Notes: generated by a model from the sequence alone, not told the origin. A DNA stretch of 64,000 nucleotides from Rhyzopertha dominica (GCA_025024175.1 QCXZ01000138.1:248002-312001); one strand, 5' to 3'. Positions 24,685 to 36,567 are shown, counted from the first letter of the stretch. A program made the numbers and translations.

Positions 24685-26490
24685 ATGTACTACTTACTAC
24701 TTTGCTACTTACAGATACAATAAATATTGTCAGTAAGCAATTACATTGGTTAGATAATTTATGGTTGCTTTCATTTATGAGTAGGTAGGCGTGTGTACCT
24801 ATACTTTAGAATTAGATACCTAAACCTTAATCTTTAAGTACAAAAATTAGCAAAACCTTAGAACCGGTAAGTGTTCTTTTTTTACCATAAATATTAATAA
24901 CTTTTGGTCTATTGGGTTGCATTAATTGTTAAAAAATATACAAATACCTATAAAAAAATTTAAATGGTGGTTCCTCGTGTCGAACATGCCTGTTATTTAC
25001 GATGAAATTAAAATCTATAAACGACACTTTAAAGTCCATAATTATTCGTTGAATAACTTAACTTTTATTATTTTTAAGATTTCAAACTTCTACAGTTGTC
25101 ACGGCAATTATAAAAGAATATTTGAAAAGAATCTGTAAACAAGGAAACAGTGATTTTAACGGGCGTAATTTAGATGAATACTGCGTTACAACTTATGGGA
25201 ATAAATATACGAGTTTCTCTCTATTATATTCTTAATGAAATTGGTATATTTTGGTTAAAAACTACGATAAGGACTGAGCATTTAGTCTCACGCTTGCAAT
25301 GAAATGAAACTGAAATTGATACATATTTTTTTAGGCGTCTGAATTGCTGGTGAAACCATGCCATACGCTCTCCGATTATAAGCTGCGTCTTTCGTAGTTA
25401 ACGCATTAAGTATTTATTAATAATTCAGAAGTGTTAATAAAAAGAAATAATTGAGAATGGTAAAATACGACTTGAATGACTAGAAAACGAATAATTTCGG
25501 CTCAAACTAAAAAAAAAGTGTAACTCGAATAAAAATATTTATGCATTTAAAAAATTACAGACATCCTTTGTGATTTTGAGATTTGCTTAAAGAATACATT
25601 TGGGGCGTATCAATAATACCTAACCAACGCAAGATACGACAAGACGAAGAAATAGGTAAGGTCAGGCAACGTTAGTCGCGTGCTGCACGGGAAATTACAA
25701 CTCGAGTTTCTCAAGAAAGGTACACTATTATGTATACCTTCTTGCGGCTTATAGTAATTGACTTAGTTATGGGCCGTAGTATAGTAACTTGTGTACGTAT
25801 TCAATTCATTTAAAGTTTATCTTAAAACAGCGGAGGGGCGCAATCGCAATTGATGCAACGTCGGTGAACATTGCGCGCCTAAGTTGCGCTCAAGTGGAGC
25901 GCCGCGCCTTCCTTACAATCGATCGGGCGGTAGGGGGCGCGTTCGTCGGGCCAGTTCGCAGGGTTGCTGCTTGTGGGGGTCACAGATAGTCCGATCGCAT
26001 ATTGGCTTCAGAATGGACAAAAAGAGACGGATAGGTTTGCGGATATGGTGCCGCGAGGGCTCAGTGGTGAACTGTGTGTTATAAAGGAGTGAACGGATGA
26101 GCGGCGGGTTGGCGGCCGCACCATAAGAAATGCCGTGATGGCAAGAGAGGTACTTACCCATCTGCATGATCTGTGCACCCCTTCATGCCAAACAAACATT
26201 TGTTCCGTCCGATCCCGTTCCCTACAAGATCGCAACATTCCCGACAATTCCAACCCCACTCGATCGCTTCTTAACAATTAAGAGGCCGAAAAACTCGAGA
26301 GTTCCTCCCCCAGAGGTGATTTTCGAGCTCACCTCGACGGTGGCCGTCTCATAAAGACGAATCCACCAGGTCTCAGCAGTTAGTTCCGTTGCATACATTC
26401 AGTAACTTTCACACCGTCAGTGTTTACCTTCTGGGGTGGCAGGTTGCATAAGGCGTGGAGTAGGTCAAGTCAGATAGCAAGTAAGAGGGC

Positions 26491-29341
26491 ATGGGTGTGT
26501 TGGCAGGAATCTCGTGGAAAGAGACCCTTTCAAGCTATGGGACGGGAGGCGTAGTGTGCGCAAAGGGCTGGTGGTGGGGAGTCTTGAGGAGCTGGTGCAG
26601 CGAGGTCGTGAGAAGCTTGGCGTGTCGGTCGGCGAACCCGTCCGGCTCGTCCTCGAGAGCGACGGCACCCAGGTCGAGGACGCGGAGTATTTTCGAACGC
26701 TTCCCGCCAACACCGTGCTCCTGCTGCTCAGACCTGGTGAGAGATGGTTGCCTGCGGGAGTGGACGTCATCAGAGCAGGTAGGTATAGTTTGTGGTGCAG
26801 GGGTCGTTCTGCGGAGTACTGCAGGTGTCGTTGAAATGTTGCCAAGAAGCGGGTGTTTGCCAGCGACGACCCCTCTGTACGGGCGCAAGGCGACAAATTC
26901 GGGACCAACCTTGCACTTTTTGATAAAAGTATGCCGCTGCATCCTTAGACCCTTAGGAACGATTTTCAGAGCTGTAGGCGCGAGTACCGTCTCTTAGCGC
27001 TCGAGAAGTCGGCGGTTGCCTTGCCTACCTCGGCAGGGGCGTAAGCCTCTTCTCGTATTTGCAACACGTTGGGCAGTGCAATCTAAGGCTAGTCAAATAA
27101 TGTACATTTAATATAAAAAACAAAATATGATTATGTCAAACAGTATTGCTTACCTATCAGGAGCAAAAGAGGAAAATTACGAAGAAGGCGCTACTGTTGG
27201 AGAAAAAATAAGTATAATTGTCGTGAAATATCGTATTTTGCACGAAAAAAGCAGTAATAGCAGCCGAGATAAATACAACAATACAACTTGATGGATACAA
27301 ACACGCCCGCCTTTGAGACTTAAGGTAACTTTTCTGTCTTCGGAACCATTCAAATACAAATAAAATAAAATGAACGCTTGAGCTGTAAGTTTAGCGTTGG
27401 AGTCTCAGTTTCGGGTTATAAAACAAAAGCACGGCCGAAGTTGCTACAGCTGAATCACTATCTTGTCGCAATACTAGATCTCTGGTACAAGTTTCTACCT
27501 GCAGTTCTGCAGTACTGTGTAAACACGGGTTATGTGTACCTTAACTGGAGTGAATATGCCATACTTTGAGGAAATATTCAAGTGTTCGATTACTAATGTG
27601 CAAGATCTTCAAGAAGAGGAGCACCCTCGGTACTTTGGTTCTTTGTTCGATCCCTCTCCAGAGTCTGAAAAAATTTTAGAGCTAGATGAGCTGTGGGTAT
27701 CGCTTGGATATGGAAAAACTAGAGTATCAACGCAGCCCACTTTTTATCAAGGATTTCATACTTGGAAGTTTTTTTATATTCTTTAGGGTATTAGGCTATG
27801 ATCAGGACACGCCATTCTCGGTTGCATTTTTCCATGTCTTTACCAATTATGATGTTCTTCGGCTTTTGGCGGAAAAGAAAAAAAATCGGCGTTTGATGCC
27901 TGTAATATCCTCCCAGGAGTAATTATAACTGCTCCTGGGAGGATATTACAATCAAGGAGGCAGCCTTTGAAAGCCACTCTGGAATTTCCCACCCCATAAG
28001 ACTGAGGTTGCGGGCGTTCAAATGAGGACTCATAAATGTAGTTGGAACCGGTGTGGCTCATCAAACCACCGGTTCAGGAGCCACTCTTATTTAAATTAAC
28101 GTTGAAAGCCGTCGTGTACTGCGGAGTTGCTTGTAATTCTGCTAAAGAATAAGTTCCAGTAGCGCTGTATCCAGATTTTGGTTACTATTATACCTAATCA
28201 ATGTGCGTTATTTAACTATTTAACAAAAGGGGTCTAAAGAACAACCGTGCCAAGCCGCATACTTTTATCACAAAATATGAAATTTAAAAAGGTTTGCTTC
28301 GATCTGGTTCCTCTCTCCTGACTGTGTTGTTTGTTAGTAGCTATCTCGGCGATACCGAAAATCGTGTGCGAAACGATCCACGCGTTAGAGCTGCATGATG
28401 AGACCCCCTCTTGGAAAATCATGGACAACAAAGGTCGGGTGACGGTGGTGCTTCATTGGGATCAGCGTTCTGGCCCTTCTAGAGCATCGTCATCGGAGGC
28501 GCCGTCGCCGGCTCCTCCCAAGTTCTCGCCGAGCAAGCGACCCTCCCTCGTGATCCAGACGTCGGTCGGGAAGAAGGAGACCCTCATCAACGACGTCTAC
28601 CCTCCGCCGCAGCCCCGTTACACCAGCCCCCAGATCACTGTGATAAACCACGACGACGTAAAGCAGCCGCACCGCCTATCCAAGCAGGGCAGCTCGCTGG
28701 AGAGCGGCACGATTCACATCCACACGCCAGAGTGCGCCCACCACGCTCACCTGCCGCGGGCCGGCAGCCCCCAGAGCAACGGGGCCATCGAGTGCGACTT
28801 CCACTGCTGCGCGCTGCACGAGGAGGGGCGCAAGATAGCGGTGCACAAGAGCGTCGCCACGTCGCCGATACAGGACGCCCAGCAGCAGACCTCGCCGCAG
28901 CCACCCTCACGTCACGTTCGTTTTTTAGACATTGAAGGTGGCGGCCGACAACACCTGCACTCGGAGCATGAGAGCTCCGAGAGCGAGACCGAGAACACCG
29001 TCATGGAGGACGAGGCCGTCACCTCAGAGAAGTTCCTGCTGCTGATCGACCAGCTGAGCGTGGACCAGAAGCGCCACCTGAGCATCAAGGACATCGGCAT
29101 AATCCTGGAGAGGCTCAGTTCGAAGATTTTGGACGTGGAACGGTTGGACAGGGAGAGCGAGAGCGACGACTGTTACAACTGGACGATCAAGGCGACGATA
29201 CGCGGTGACGTGTTGAGAGAACTGGGCGTCATCTACAACGGCAACTATTACGCCATCTCGGAGCACCCGGGATACAAGGAGGAGAACGAGGGCGTCGCCG
29301 AGGAGGTCGAGGAGGAAGAGGAGGAAGACGATAGGCTGTGA
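26491..29341 (+). CDS. CIDE-N domain protein, Drep2-like (second copy, 5' exon frameshifted)
   Basis: Exon 1 (26491-26778) contains the same CIDE-N domain but has an extra G (TTGGCAG) and an extra T (CCCTTTC) near its start, so the ATG is out of frame. Exon 2 (28341-29341) is fully open and ends at TGA 29339-29341. Exon 1 taken from the first copy and exon 2 from this copy would correspond to a protein of about 428 aa: CIDE-N about 10-88; AISAIPKIVCETIHALEL and SWKIMDNKGRVTVVLHW (about 96-136); a Pro/Ser-rich linker; a His/Cys cluster (HTPECAHH about 223-230, CDFHCC about 247-252); a helical conserved C-terminal region (SVDQKRHLSIKDIGIILERL to ELGVIYNGNYYAISEHPGY, about 335-407); and an acidic tail. 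CIDE-N plus this C-terminal region matches insect Drep2 better than the nuclease Drep4/CAD or the inhibitor Drep1/ICAD. The symbol is left empty because separation from Drep3 was not tested. Confidence 0.87.
27532..27922 (+). other. Coding-like segment inside the Drep2-like intron
   Basis: ATG 27532 opens an 84-codon frame with ordinary protein composition (PYFEEIFKCS, DLQEEEHPRYFGSLFDPSPE, LDELWVSLGYG). It closes at TAG 27784-27786, which also forms a good acceptor (TTTATATTCTTTAG). The next frame reads VLGYDQDTPFSVAFFHVF, NYDVLRLLAEKKKNRRL and ends SSQE at 27922, inside the 50-nt palindrome. The first copy (about 16017-16410) has the same sequence with one-base shifts. I do not recognise the protein; it may be a nested gene or an old element. 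Confidence 0.35.
27901..27950. repeat. 50-nt near-perfect palindrome (hairpin), second copy
   Basis: Identical to 16386-16435: 19-bp perfect arms and a near-palindromic centre. The smaller hairpin AACCGGTG...CACCGGTT follows at 28046-28074. Confidence 0.85.
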
Positions 29342-31695
29342 GCGCTTTAAAACTGTTACGACAGCTAAACAACTGCCACTGTCATTTTTTTGTCAAATAG
29401 CACAAAAAACAGACTCTAGAGATAAGCAGGTGCGCAATCTCACATATCCGATGTGAACTGTACTCTGCTCTAGTGATCGATTTAGCATAATACATGAAAT
29501 TTTGTGTTTTGAGACGCCGATAATTACTAGGGCTGACAATCGGTAAACGGGTTCACGCGTTCAGACCCCAGACGCAAGACATCGTCAGGCTGCTCTCGAA
29601 TTGTCGACGGAGTGACCTATCCGTCGACGCTGTTGAGATTTCGTCCCGTGCACTGGAGCTGTTGTTCATTTCTAATAATAATAATAACGAGATATCATCA
29701 CAGCTTTGAATTATTATACTTTGTACNGGGCCCCCAGCGGGGCAGAAATTTACGGGTTTTCGGAATCCCTCGTACTAATCGTTTTGGCTGTCATTCGATC
29801 GTCGTTTCGTTGTTCTTCCTTCGGTCCCCTCGGACGCGCCGTTGTACATTTTCTTTATCATTAAACGGATTACAAGAAGTGTGTCGCGCGGCACCTTGTA
29901 TATAATAAACGGAATATTGGTAAATCACTTGATGTGATTTGGAAATTCGTGACTGAGTTGAATCAGTCGTACATGAACTTTATAAGCAACACGTTTTTCG
30001 AAAATTTAATTAATCTGAAATAAATTAATGTTCTTAGGCGTAATTCAAACTTTTCTAATGATCTGTCGGTGATAAATTGTTGATTTTGAGATCGCACACA
30101 TTATAATTTGCCTTGTGTTGTTTTTTCAAACGAAATGTTAGCAGAAGTTAAATCTTATTTGGACTTAGTCTGTGAACGCCTGGTGGTGTCCCGACTCGAA
30201 AAAAGTAAATTATGTTTTGTATTGGTATTCCCTGTTAAACATGTAAAAATTATTTATTAAAATAAACAATGAAACTATTCGCTTAGCTGTTTGTTTGTTG
30301 TGCGGGTTATACGAGCAGCCCTAGATCGTGAAGCGCGTGTCGCCTATATACGTCATTTAGAGCCCGTTTGTAGAAAAGTAACCGGGCGAATTTGGACAGT
30401 TTTGGACTTGGCCGCGAACGCCGAGGTTTTAAATTATAATTGCTTTGTACTTTTTATAAATTATGTGGATTGTATCAGCACTTAGGCCGATCTAAAGTTA
30501 AATATTTTTAAGATATACCTAGCCAAGGAAAAGGTAATAGAGATATTTATAAAAAAGACGTTGTTTAGGGTATTGAGATATTTATAAATGGGTTAACATG
30601 ATTGTATATTGCTCAATTTGTCCTTCTTTTACTTGTGTTTTTTGATTGGTCGGGTATGATGTGATACGAATGAATTCTGGAACAATAGCTAATTTTTCAT
30701 GAGAATGGAAAGAACTGTAGGTCTATATTAGATAAAACTTAATAAAAAAACAAGTCGTTGCGTATTCATTCTACGATCGCTTTAAGAAATCCCATGCACC
30801 GATTTGTAAGGTTTGTTCAGGTATAGCAGAATTTCCTAAAACGACTGTAGAAGCGTGGAGATCAATTTATAACAGGAATCCTTTTTTTAGTTCATTACGG
30901 ACAGGTGGGAAACGTAGCGGAACATGATTAAATTTGCGCCATCCTCAAAATGTAATGTTCTAAAGTCTAACCACTGCCAAGCATGTAAACATTGAAAATA
31001 AAGGACGTATCCAAGTTGTGTTGTGTTCATCAGCTGACGGGGAGGGGCCGACGCCCCGGTCGACCCACTGACCCCGATTCGAACGGGCCAAAGACATCGA
31101 CGCAAAACGACCTGCAAAACCGAACCACCACCTCCCCTCGATAGCAACCCGGTCGCGTCGGCACGCCACGCCGTCCTGCAAAAACCTCCCTTCGCACCTC
31201 GACACATACGAGCACTGGCCCTTGATCAATCCGCGAGGCAAAGGAAAAACCACCAGCCTTTGTCTGTCCATAATAAGGAAGTGATTGCGTTCTGGTTTTG
31301 TTGAAAAATGGCAAACGGGAATATTTTTTGATACTATACGCTGGGATAGTTGTAAAAGCGGAATAAATTATGCAAATCACATAGTTTTTCACTTCATTCG
31401 TTATGATAACGCCCGCCTATAACGCATGTGTGTTTTAAAGACATAATTTTATTAAAAAATATATAATTAACTCAAAAATAAAAATGCAATTTGAATATAA
31501 TGGTCCGTATATCATTAAACCATATTTAAATCCGAAATGCATGGTCAGCGTCACTTACAGTCTAATAAGATTTTTCACTTTATGACTTTTTTCATTTTTT
31601 TGAGTACATACTATTTCAATGCAACTGTGCCACTTTCCGGCATCTTATTTAATGTTGACATGCATTCACAAGAAGAGTTGCCTATATTGTGCGCT
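29342..31695. other. 3' flank of Drep2-like gene (second copy)
   Basis: 3'UTR and downstream DNA matching 17833-20191, with the same candidate poly(A) hexamers and the same GC-rich block (about 31030-31275). An N at 29727 and one-base differences in runs mark low consensus quality. Confidence 0.5.
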
Positions 31696-31789
31696 TTTTG
31701 AGTGGATGTCTGCAAAAGTACTCTTATCAACCGGTCGTGAAATACAGCCATTGCGATAACCCAAGAAATACAGTCGTTCTTTTATCCTG

Positions 31790-31960
31790 TTTGGGCGCAT
31801 GGATGCGCATTTCCGATAGAAAAACGAGGCTTTCAATTCACTTTCTTCCTCATCGTTGGATTTGACGTCGAGAAATTATGGAGTGTCCACTGCATTCGCC
31901 TGACTTAACCACCCTACATTTGTTTGTGGGTTTACTTAAAATCCAATGGCTGACTTTAAT
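31790..31960 (+). mobile_element. Mariner-type transposase C-terminal fragment
   Basis: Codons read CPLHSPDLTTLHLFVGLLK, a decayed form of the W(P/S)xRSPDLTPLDFFLWG(Y/L)LK block that precedes the last catalytic acid of IS630/Tc1/mariner transposases. An in-frame stop lies just upstream. It is only a remnant. Confidence 0.55.
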
Positions 31961-33298
31961 AACAGATGCTTTAATTTTTTTCAGTTTATCATTATCCTTG
32001 TTTGCTGTCCAAAGGTATTGCTCTTTTTAGTTTTCTTAAGGAATAAAAATTTTATTTCTTGAGGCAAAACTTTTCTGAAAAAAAATTATGCAAGCTACCT
32101 ACTTACCAGTAACACATTGTTGAATAGAGAATTAAAAAAAATAAATTAAGAATTTTGTTTTGAGAACTTTATGTTCACTCTATACTCTTAAATAAAACAC
32201 CCTATATATTACCGAATTTTCGAATTACTTAATGGCCGCTTTGTTAGGCATAAGTATGTACATGTCTACTGTAAGTCGTTTTAACATTTTTTTATTTTTT
32301 CACGAATTTGGCACAAAGCAAAAAATATAGCGAGACAGGGTTCTTCCTATTCCTTAGGGCATGGAAAATTCTGTCAAACCATCAAAAATATTATTTTTGT
32401 ATTCATAATTTTTGCAAGCTAATTTTTAAATTTTCCGAAGTCTATCATGGATAACTTGACTTTTTAATAGAACGGTATATTTCTTTTACAGGTGCACATA
32501 TAGGCCTATATTTAATTATTAGGTGTTATCGTTTCTTAGATGCACAAAGTTTAATTCTTCGAATGCTGTCCTTATGCTTTGTCATATCGTTGACATCTCT
32601 TGCTATTCCACCCAAAACGTCGTCGATGGACCATCAGTATTGATTGTCAAGTAGTCCAATAAAATTGAAATTTTGTGGATAATGGTATCCGTACCATGTA
32701 TTATTCGTCGTATTTTTTAAAATACTGGCCCTGCTGATGTCCTAGGTACTCTCTCGCGCTCATATAAGGATTGTCCACCAAGCAGAACATAGTCTTTCCG
32801 ATTTTGTCTAAGCAAAACTTCAATGTTAAAACAGCATAAGCTGCTAAGGATAGGTCTATATATTAATAAAATCGAAAAAGAAACAGTTCCGAATTTGCAC
32901 AAGTAAAAAAATTACACCGTTCGATTTAAAAAAATCAAGTTATTCATGTCACAACTTTCAGAAATTTAAAAATTAACGGCTTTGTATTGATAGAATTGTA
33001 CATGCCGTAATGAACGCAAAAACCGCATATCGCTACCTTTTTTACTTTGCGATTTTCAATATATTTTTTTTAATATGCTGTGAACGGCAAATTTTTGAAC
33101 AAGAAACATCAAAAAATGCCGATATGGCTTACTGTAGGCAACCTTTATGCTTAACAACAATAAATTGGAAAATGCAATAATACATAGTGTTCTGTTTAAA
33201 ACAAGAGTTTCGGATGATAGAATAACGTTTAATCTTCGGCACATGCATCAAAATTCCACTACGGCCCACAGCTTTCCTCTAGGATTTGAGGCTTAAGT
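31961..33298. other. AT-rich DNA without recognised feature
   Basis: No gene, RNA or clear repeat was seen. The short open frames (about 32717-32902 and 33056-33244, minus strand) lack recognisable content. Confidence 0.4.
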
Positions 33299-33453
33299 CA
33301 AATCTAACCGATAAACTGACTAGACTTAAGGGATGGTCAGACCTGATCTATAAACTGATTGGACTTAAGGAATGGTTAGACCTGAGCTATAAAATGACTA
33401 CATTTGAGGGATGACCCGACCTGACGCATAAACTGACTGGACTTGAGGGATGG
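33299..33453. repeat. 39-bp minisatellite, about four units
   Basis: Units are anchored by ATAAACTGAC-like sequence at 33311, 33350, 33389 and 33428, an exact 39-bp period, each followed by GGACTTNAGGGATGG-like sequence and GACCTGA. Units differ by several substitutions. Confidence 0.85.
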
Positions 33454-33999
33454 CGAGTGTTATGGTGGAGTCTATCGTCTATCACACGTACCGAAGACGG
33501 AGCATTACCCCAATATCCGAAACAGTACCCAGATATTAGATTATTTCTTGATACCCCACTACTGAAGCATCCAGCGTGTAAAGTAATTACATGTTGACCA
33601 CGTCCGGTAGCAGATAGTCATTGTGGGGCGGTTTCATTTTAAAGAGGCTGAGCCTGTTCTCCTTCGAAATGTACCTGATAGGCAAGGGCTGGTCCCTGAC
33701 CGGAAAATTTATCTCAACTGTGCATTTTACAAAATTTTACCATTGTTAAATTTACTACCCAAAAGACACCGATTATTTGTTGTTACTGACGACGAGCGTT
33801 TGCCAGACTTTTTCGCTCAATAATCGTTGTTAGTGTCATGCACAACACCTTACTTTAATTAGTATTTGTAGATAAAACTGTATTAGGTAAACTATGTGCT
33901 TCCCTTTATAACAAGGAAGGTGGAATACAACAATTTTACGCTGTAAACAGAACGATTGGCTCCTTCAGAAAATGCTAGTCAGCATCGTTCATTTTTTAC

Positions 34000-34545
34000 G
34001 AACCCTCGTACGTGCAACGTGGCCCTTTTCTCCCTGCATTTCAATTTTGTGCGCGCAACTACCCCAGTGCAGGGTAGCGCGAAATCATAGTAAACCGCTG
34101 CCGAAAGTGCCGCCCCTCCGTTGCCATACCCCTTTATTGCGGGTGCGAGGACATTGACTCGTGAGGGGAGGGTACAGACCTGCCATGGCACACTGACCTA
34201 CTTACAGCGGGGCATCCCATCGTCGGGGTGAATCCGCCATTCACTCTCCACTAGGTGTACTACATTGTACTATGATTTCCGAGGCTAATTGTCGGGCTCG
34301 GGGACTTTTTCCGACCGGAGGTGGACATCGATCCGGACGGCCGGGGGATCTTTTTGTGACCTACCTCCCCGGTACTCCTACGCAAACACCGCTCTTATTA
34401 AAACCGTCCCGCTTCACTTTTGATTCGATTTGGACAGTTTTTCCGACTTCCTATGGGGTGTACGCTTGGAAAGTCACATTTTCCGAGAGTAACGAATGCC
34501 TACATTCCACCGGAAGCTTATTTGAAATTTGAAGCAGCGTGCGAT
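34000..34545. other. GC-rich block of unknown nature
   Basis: GC and CpG are clearly higher than in the flanks (for example GGACGGCCGGGGGATC near 34338). Short frames on both strands are open but not recognised. It could be a piece of an LTR or LINE 3' region, or an exon of an unrecognised gene; nothing decides between these. Confidence 0.3.
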
Positions 34546-34677
34546 GTAGATAACACGAAAATAGGTTAAGTCTACTGACTAGATCAGCCAGAATTTAAAA
34601 GGTGGTAAGTTTTGTTGAAAGTACCCTCGGTAAATTCTTCGAAGTTGAAATTGTCTGGAACAACTACTATTAAGTAC

Positions 34678-34902
34678 TATCAAAGTTATTTATTGCCTGT
34701 ATGTATAATTAATGATTTTGGCAGTATTTAAATGGATTTTGCGGGCAAGTATATTTAAAAAAAAGTATTGCCAGCTTTGAACGGGATTTAAACCCGGGAC
34801 CTTTTGAATTTTAGTCAAGCGCTCTAAACCACTGAGCTATCAAAGCCCTATTCAAATTCCAGGTCAAAGTGGCATACATACAGGTAATAAATAACTTTGA
34901 TA
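34678..34902. mobile_element. 225-bp foldback/MITE-like element enclosing a tRNA-like sequence
   Basis: Inverted arms at 34678-34706 and 34874-34902 match at 28 of 29 positions (TATCAAAGTTATTTATT(G/A)CCTGTATGTAT). They enclose 167 bp, in the middle of which lies the minus-strand tRNA-like sequence. No transposase is present and a target-site duplication was not clear. Confidence 0.7.
34773..34846 (-). tRNA. tRNA-like sequence (probable pseudogene or SINE head)
   Basis: It folds as a 74-nt cloverleaf: acceptor stem GCTTTGA/TCAAAGC (7 perfect pairs), positions 8-9 TA, D stem GCTC/GAGC with AGTGG in the loop, anticodon stem CTTGA/TCAAA (one mismatch) with loop CTAAAAT, so the anticodon would be AAA, and T stem CCGGG/CCCGT (one mismatch) with loop TTTAAAT. 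The A box TAGCTCAGTGG is good. The B box GGTTTAAATCC departs from GGTTCGANTCC. An AAA anticodon for Phe is unusual in animals. Decay is likely. Confidence 0.55.
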
Positions 34903-35052
34903 TATAATAATTTGGGTTGTAATTAGCTGCTGGTCTCCAGAATGTGGCCACCGTAGCAGAAGTCCACTCTGAAGCTCGTATTTAACGAGCGACTCAACTA
35001 TAAAAGCACCAGATAGCGTTCAGTAGCATTACATTATAAATTTTGAAATATA

Positions 35053-36190
35053 CAGGGTCGCTACAAAGTATGGAACCATTAGGATATTTCAGGTTCTGTG
35101 GATAATTAAAATGCATTTTCTAGAATTTTTTTCAACTATATGTCAGCTCTCGTTTCCGAGATATGGACGCAGTTGCATTTTTTTAAGATAAGAAGGGTCA
35201 AAAGGTACATATCATTGAAAAGAATATTTTTTCCTGATTTCAAAAATGTATCACACTTGTACAATTTATTGCTTCTGAGTTGAGAGTTGTGATAACAAAC
35301 TTTGGTATTGCAAAAAACTTCGGGATATAAATCATATTCGTTATCGCTAAATAAGAACAGATCTCTTCATTTACCTCGTGACTGGTGATAAATTTCATTC
35401 ACTTTGTTATTTGCAATCGTAATGCCTCAGTTAAGTGAACATGATCGCATCGAAATTTTGGTGATGATTGGTTATGGAGATAGAAGACGAAGTTATTCGG
35501 AAGTAGTTGCGCTCTACAATGCAATTCATGAAGATCGTGAACCAATTGCCCGATCAACAGTTATTAAAACATTCCAACGTTTTGACGAAACCGGCGGTGT
35601 TAAAAAACGTCAAAAACCAGGTTGCTACCAGTGAGGAAATTAGCTTGAATGTCCTTTGGATGTGCAAGAGAATCCAAAGTGTTCCGTACAACAGCGTGCT
35701 CTCATTCACCATATATTAGCAGACGATCTGTTCAGAAAATTTTGGAAAAAGAGGTTTCATCCATGCAAAATTAACTTATTAAATGAAGATGATTTCTTCG
35801 CTTCGAAAAAGAGACGAGACGAGACTCTCGCAAAAAATACCGCGATAACAAAAGACAGCAACACGTATATGTAGTAATGACTATTAAAGATTTACGACTA
35901 CTTCATTTTATAGCAGAGCAGGCACTAATTCAGAAACGAATGTTAAGCCCTGGAATTAGTTTACAAGTTTCATTGTTGGACCTTTTTTCTATCTGACATT
36001 CTGACAAAAAAAGATTACTTGGGATTTAATATAAAATTATTTTAACCCAATATTGACCTAATTGTAGGAAATGCCGATCATTACATTATGAATGAATTTA
36101 GGGTTTGATGGACTGGAAGAAAAGGCTCCATCGAATGGCCTGCTAGTACACTGGATTTTTTGAGGGTTCATTTCGCCCAACCCAATTCTT
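35053..36190 (+). mobile_element. Mariner-like element 1, decayed transposase
   Basis: The 5' tip is TA|CAGGGTCGCTACAAAGTATG (35051 on). A transposase N-terminus starts about 35420: HDRIEILVMIGYGDRRRSYSE, NAIHEDREPIARSTVIKTF, then frameshifts, QENPKCSVQQRAL, and a final block GSIEWPASTLDF at about 36124-36160. The helix-turn-helix plus this last block identify an IS630/Tc1/mariner transposase. Most of the catalytic centre between them is deleted or unreadable. Confidence 0.75.
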
Positions 36191-36345
36191 TGTAAGGTTT
36201 TGGGGAGGAGTTAGGAAAGACTGGTAATATTAATGTGCAGGTAAGTATTTTTAAACCCATTTTAGCTACCCTTTCTTAAATTAAAATATTTATAGATTTC
36301 TATTTGAATGTATACTAAATATAATAAATGTAATCTATTGATTGA

Positions 36346-36567
36346 ATGGCTTCTTTAAACGTAATTCCTATCGGCAACAGTTCGAAGTCCAAATCGAATC
36401 GAAAAATCAATCAATCAAAAAAACTGTTTAATGAAACACTGCTACTATGTAACAAATGCCCTAATATTAGTCGTTTAATAAAAAAATATGACAAATCACA
36501 GGGCTTTCCATTAGAACACCGAAAGCTGTATATAGCTGCTAGAATGGAATGGAATTACTTGAATTAA
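36346..36567 (+). CDS. Small hypothetical ORF (73 aa), doubtful
   Basis: It starts at ATG and reads MASLNVIPIGNSSKSKSNRK, then CNKCPNISRLIKKYDKSQG and AARMEWNYLN. Composition is more protein-like than neighbouring frames, but there is no recognised domain, no splice context and no promoter sign. It could be part of a transposon. Confidence 0.2.
   Translation: MASLNVIPIGNSSKSKSNRKINQSKKLFNETLLLCNKCPNISRLIKKYDKSQGFPLEHRKLYIAARMEWNYLN

Larger units (their letters stand above)
23011..31695. repeat. Large duplicated segment, second copy
   Basis: Counterpart of 11501-20191. After 31695 the sequence runs on without a gap into unique DNA, whereas the first copy is cut by the gap at the corresponding base. 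In the LINE (first about 900 bp) there are roughly a dozen or more substitutions between copies; further right substitutions nearly vanish and one-base indels dominate. Confidence 0.93.

Noticed and set aside
11501..31695. A real recent segmental duplication producing two Drep2-like paralogues
   Set aside because: Considered first, but the break at the 100-N gap and the indel-only differences favour overlapping contigs. It is not excluded without reads.
33623..33823. 66-aa frame (GRFHFKEAEPVLLRNVPDRQ)
   Set aside because: No recognised domain, no exon borders, and its first codon is not clearly a start in context.
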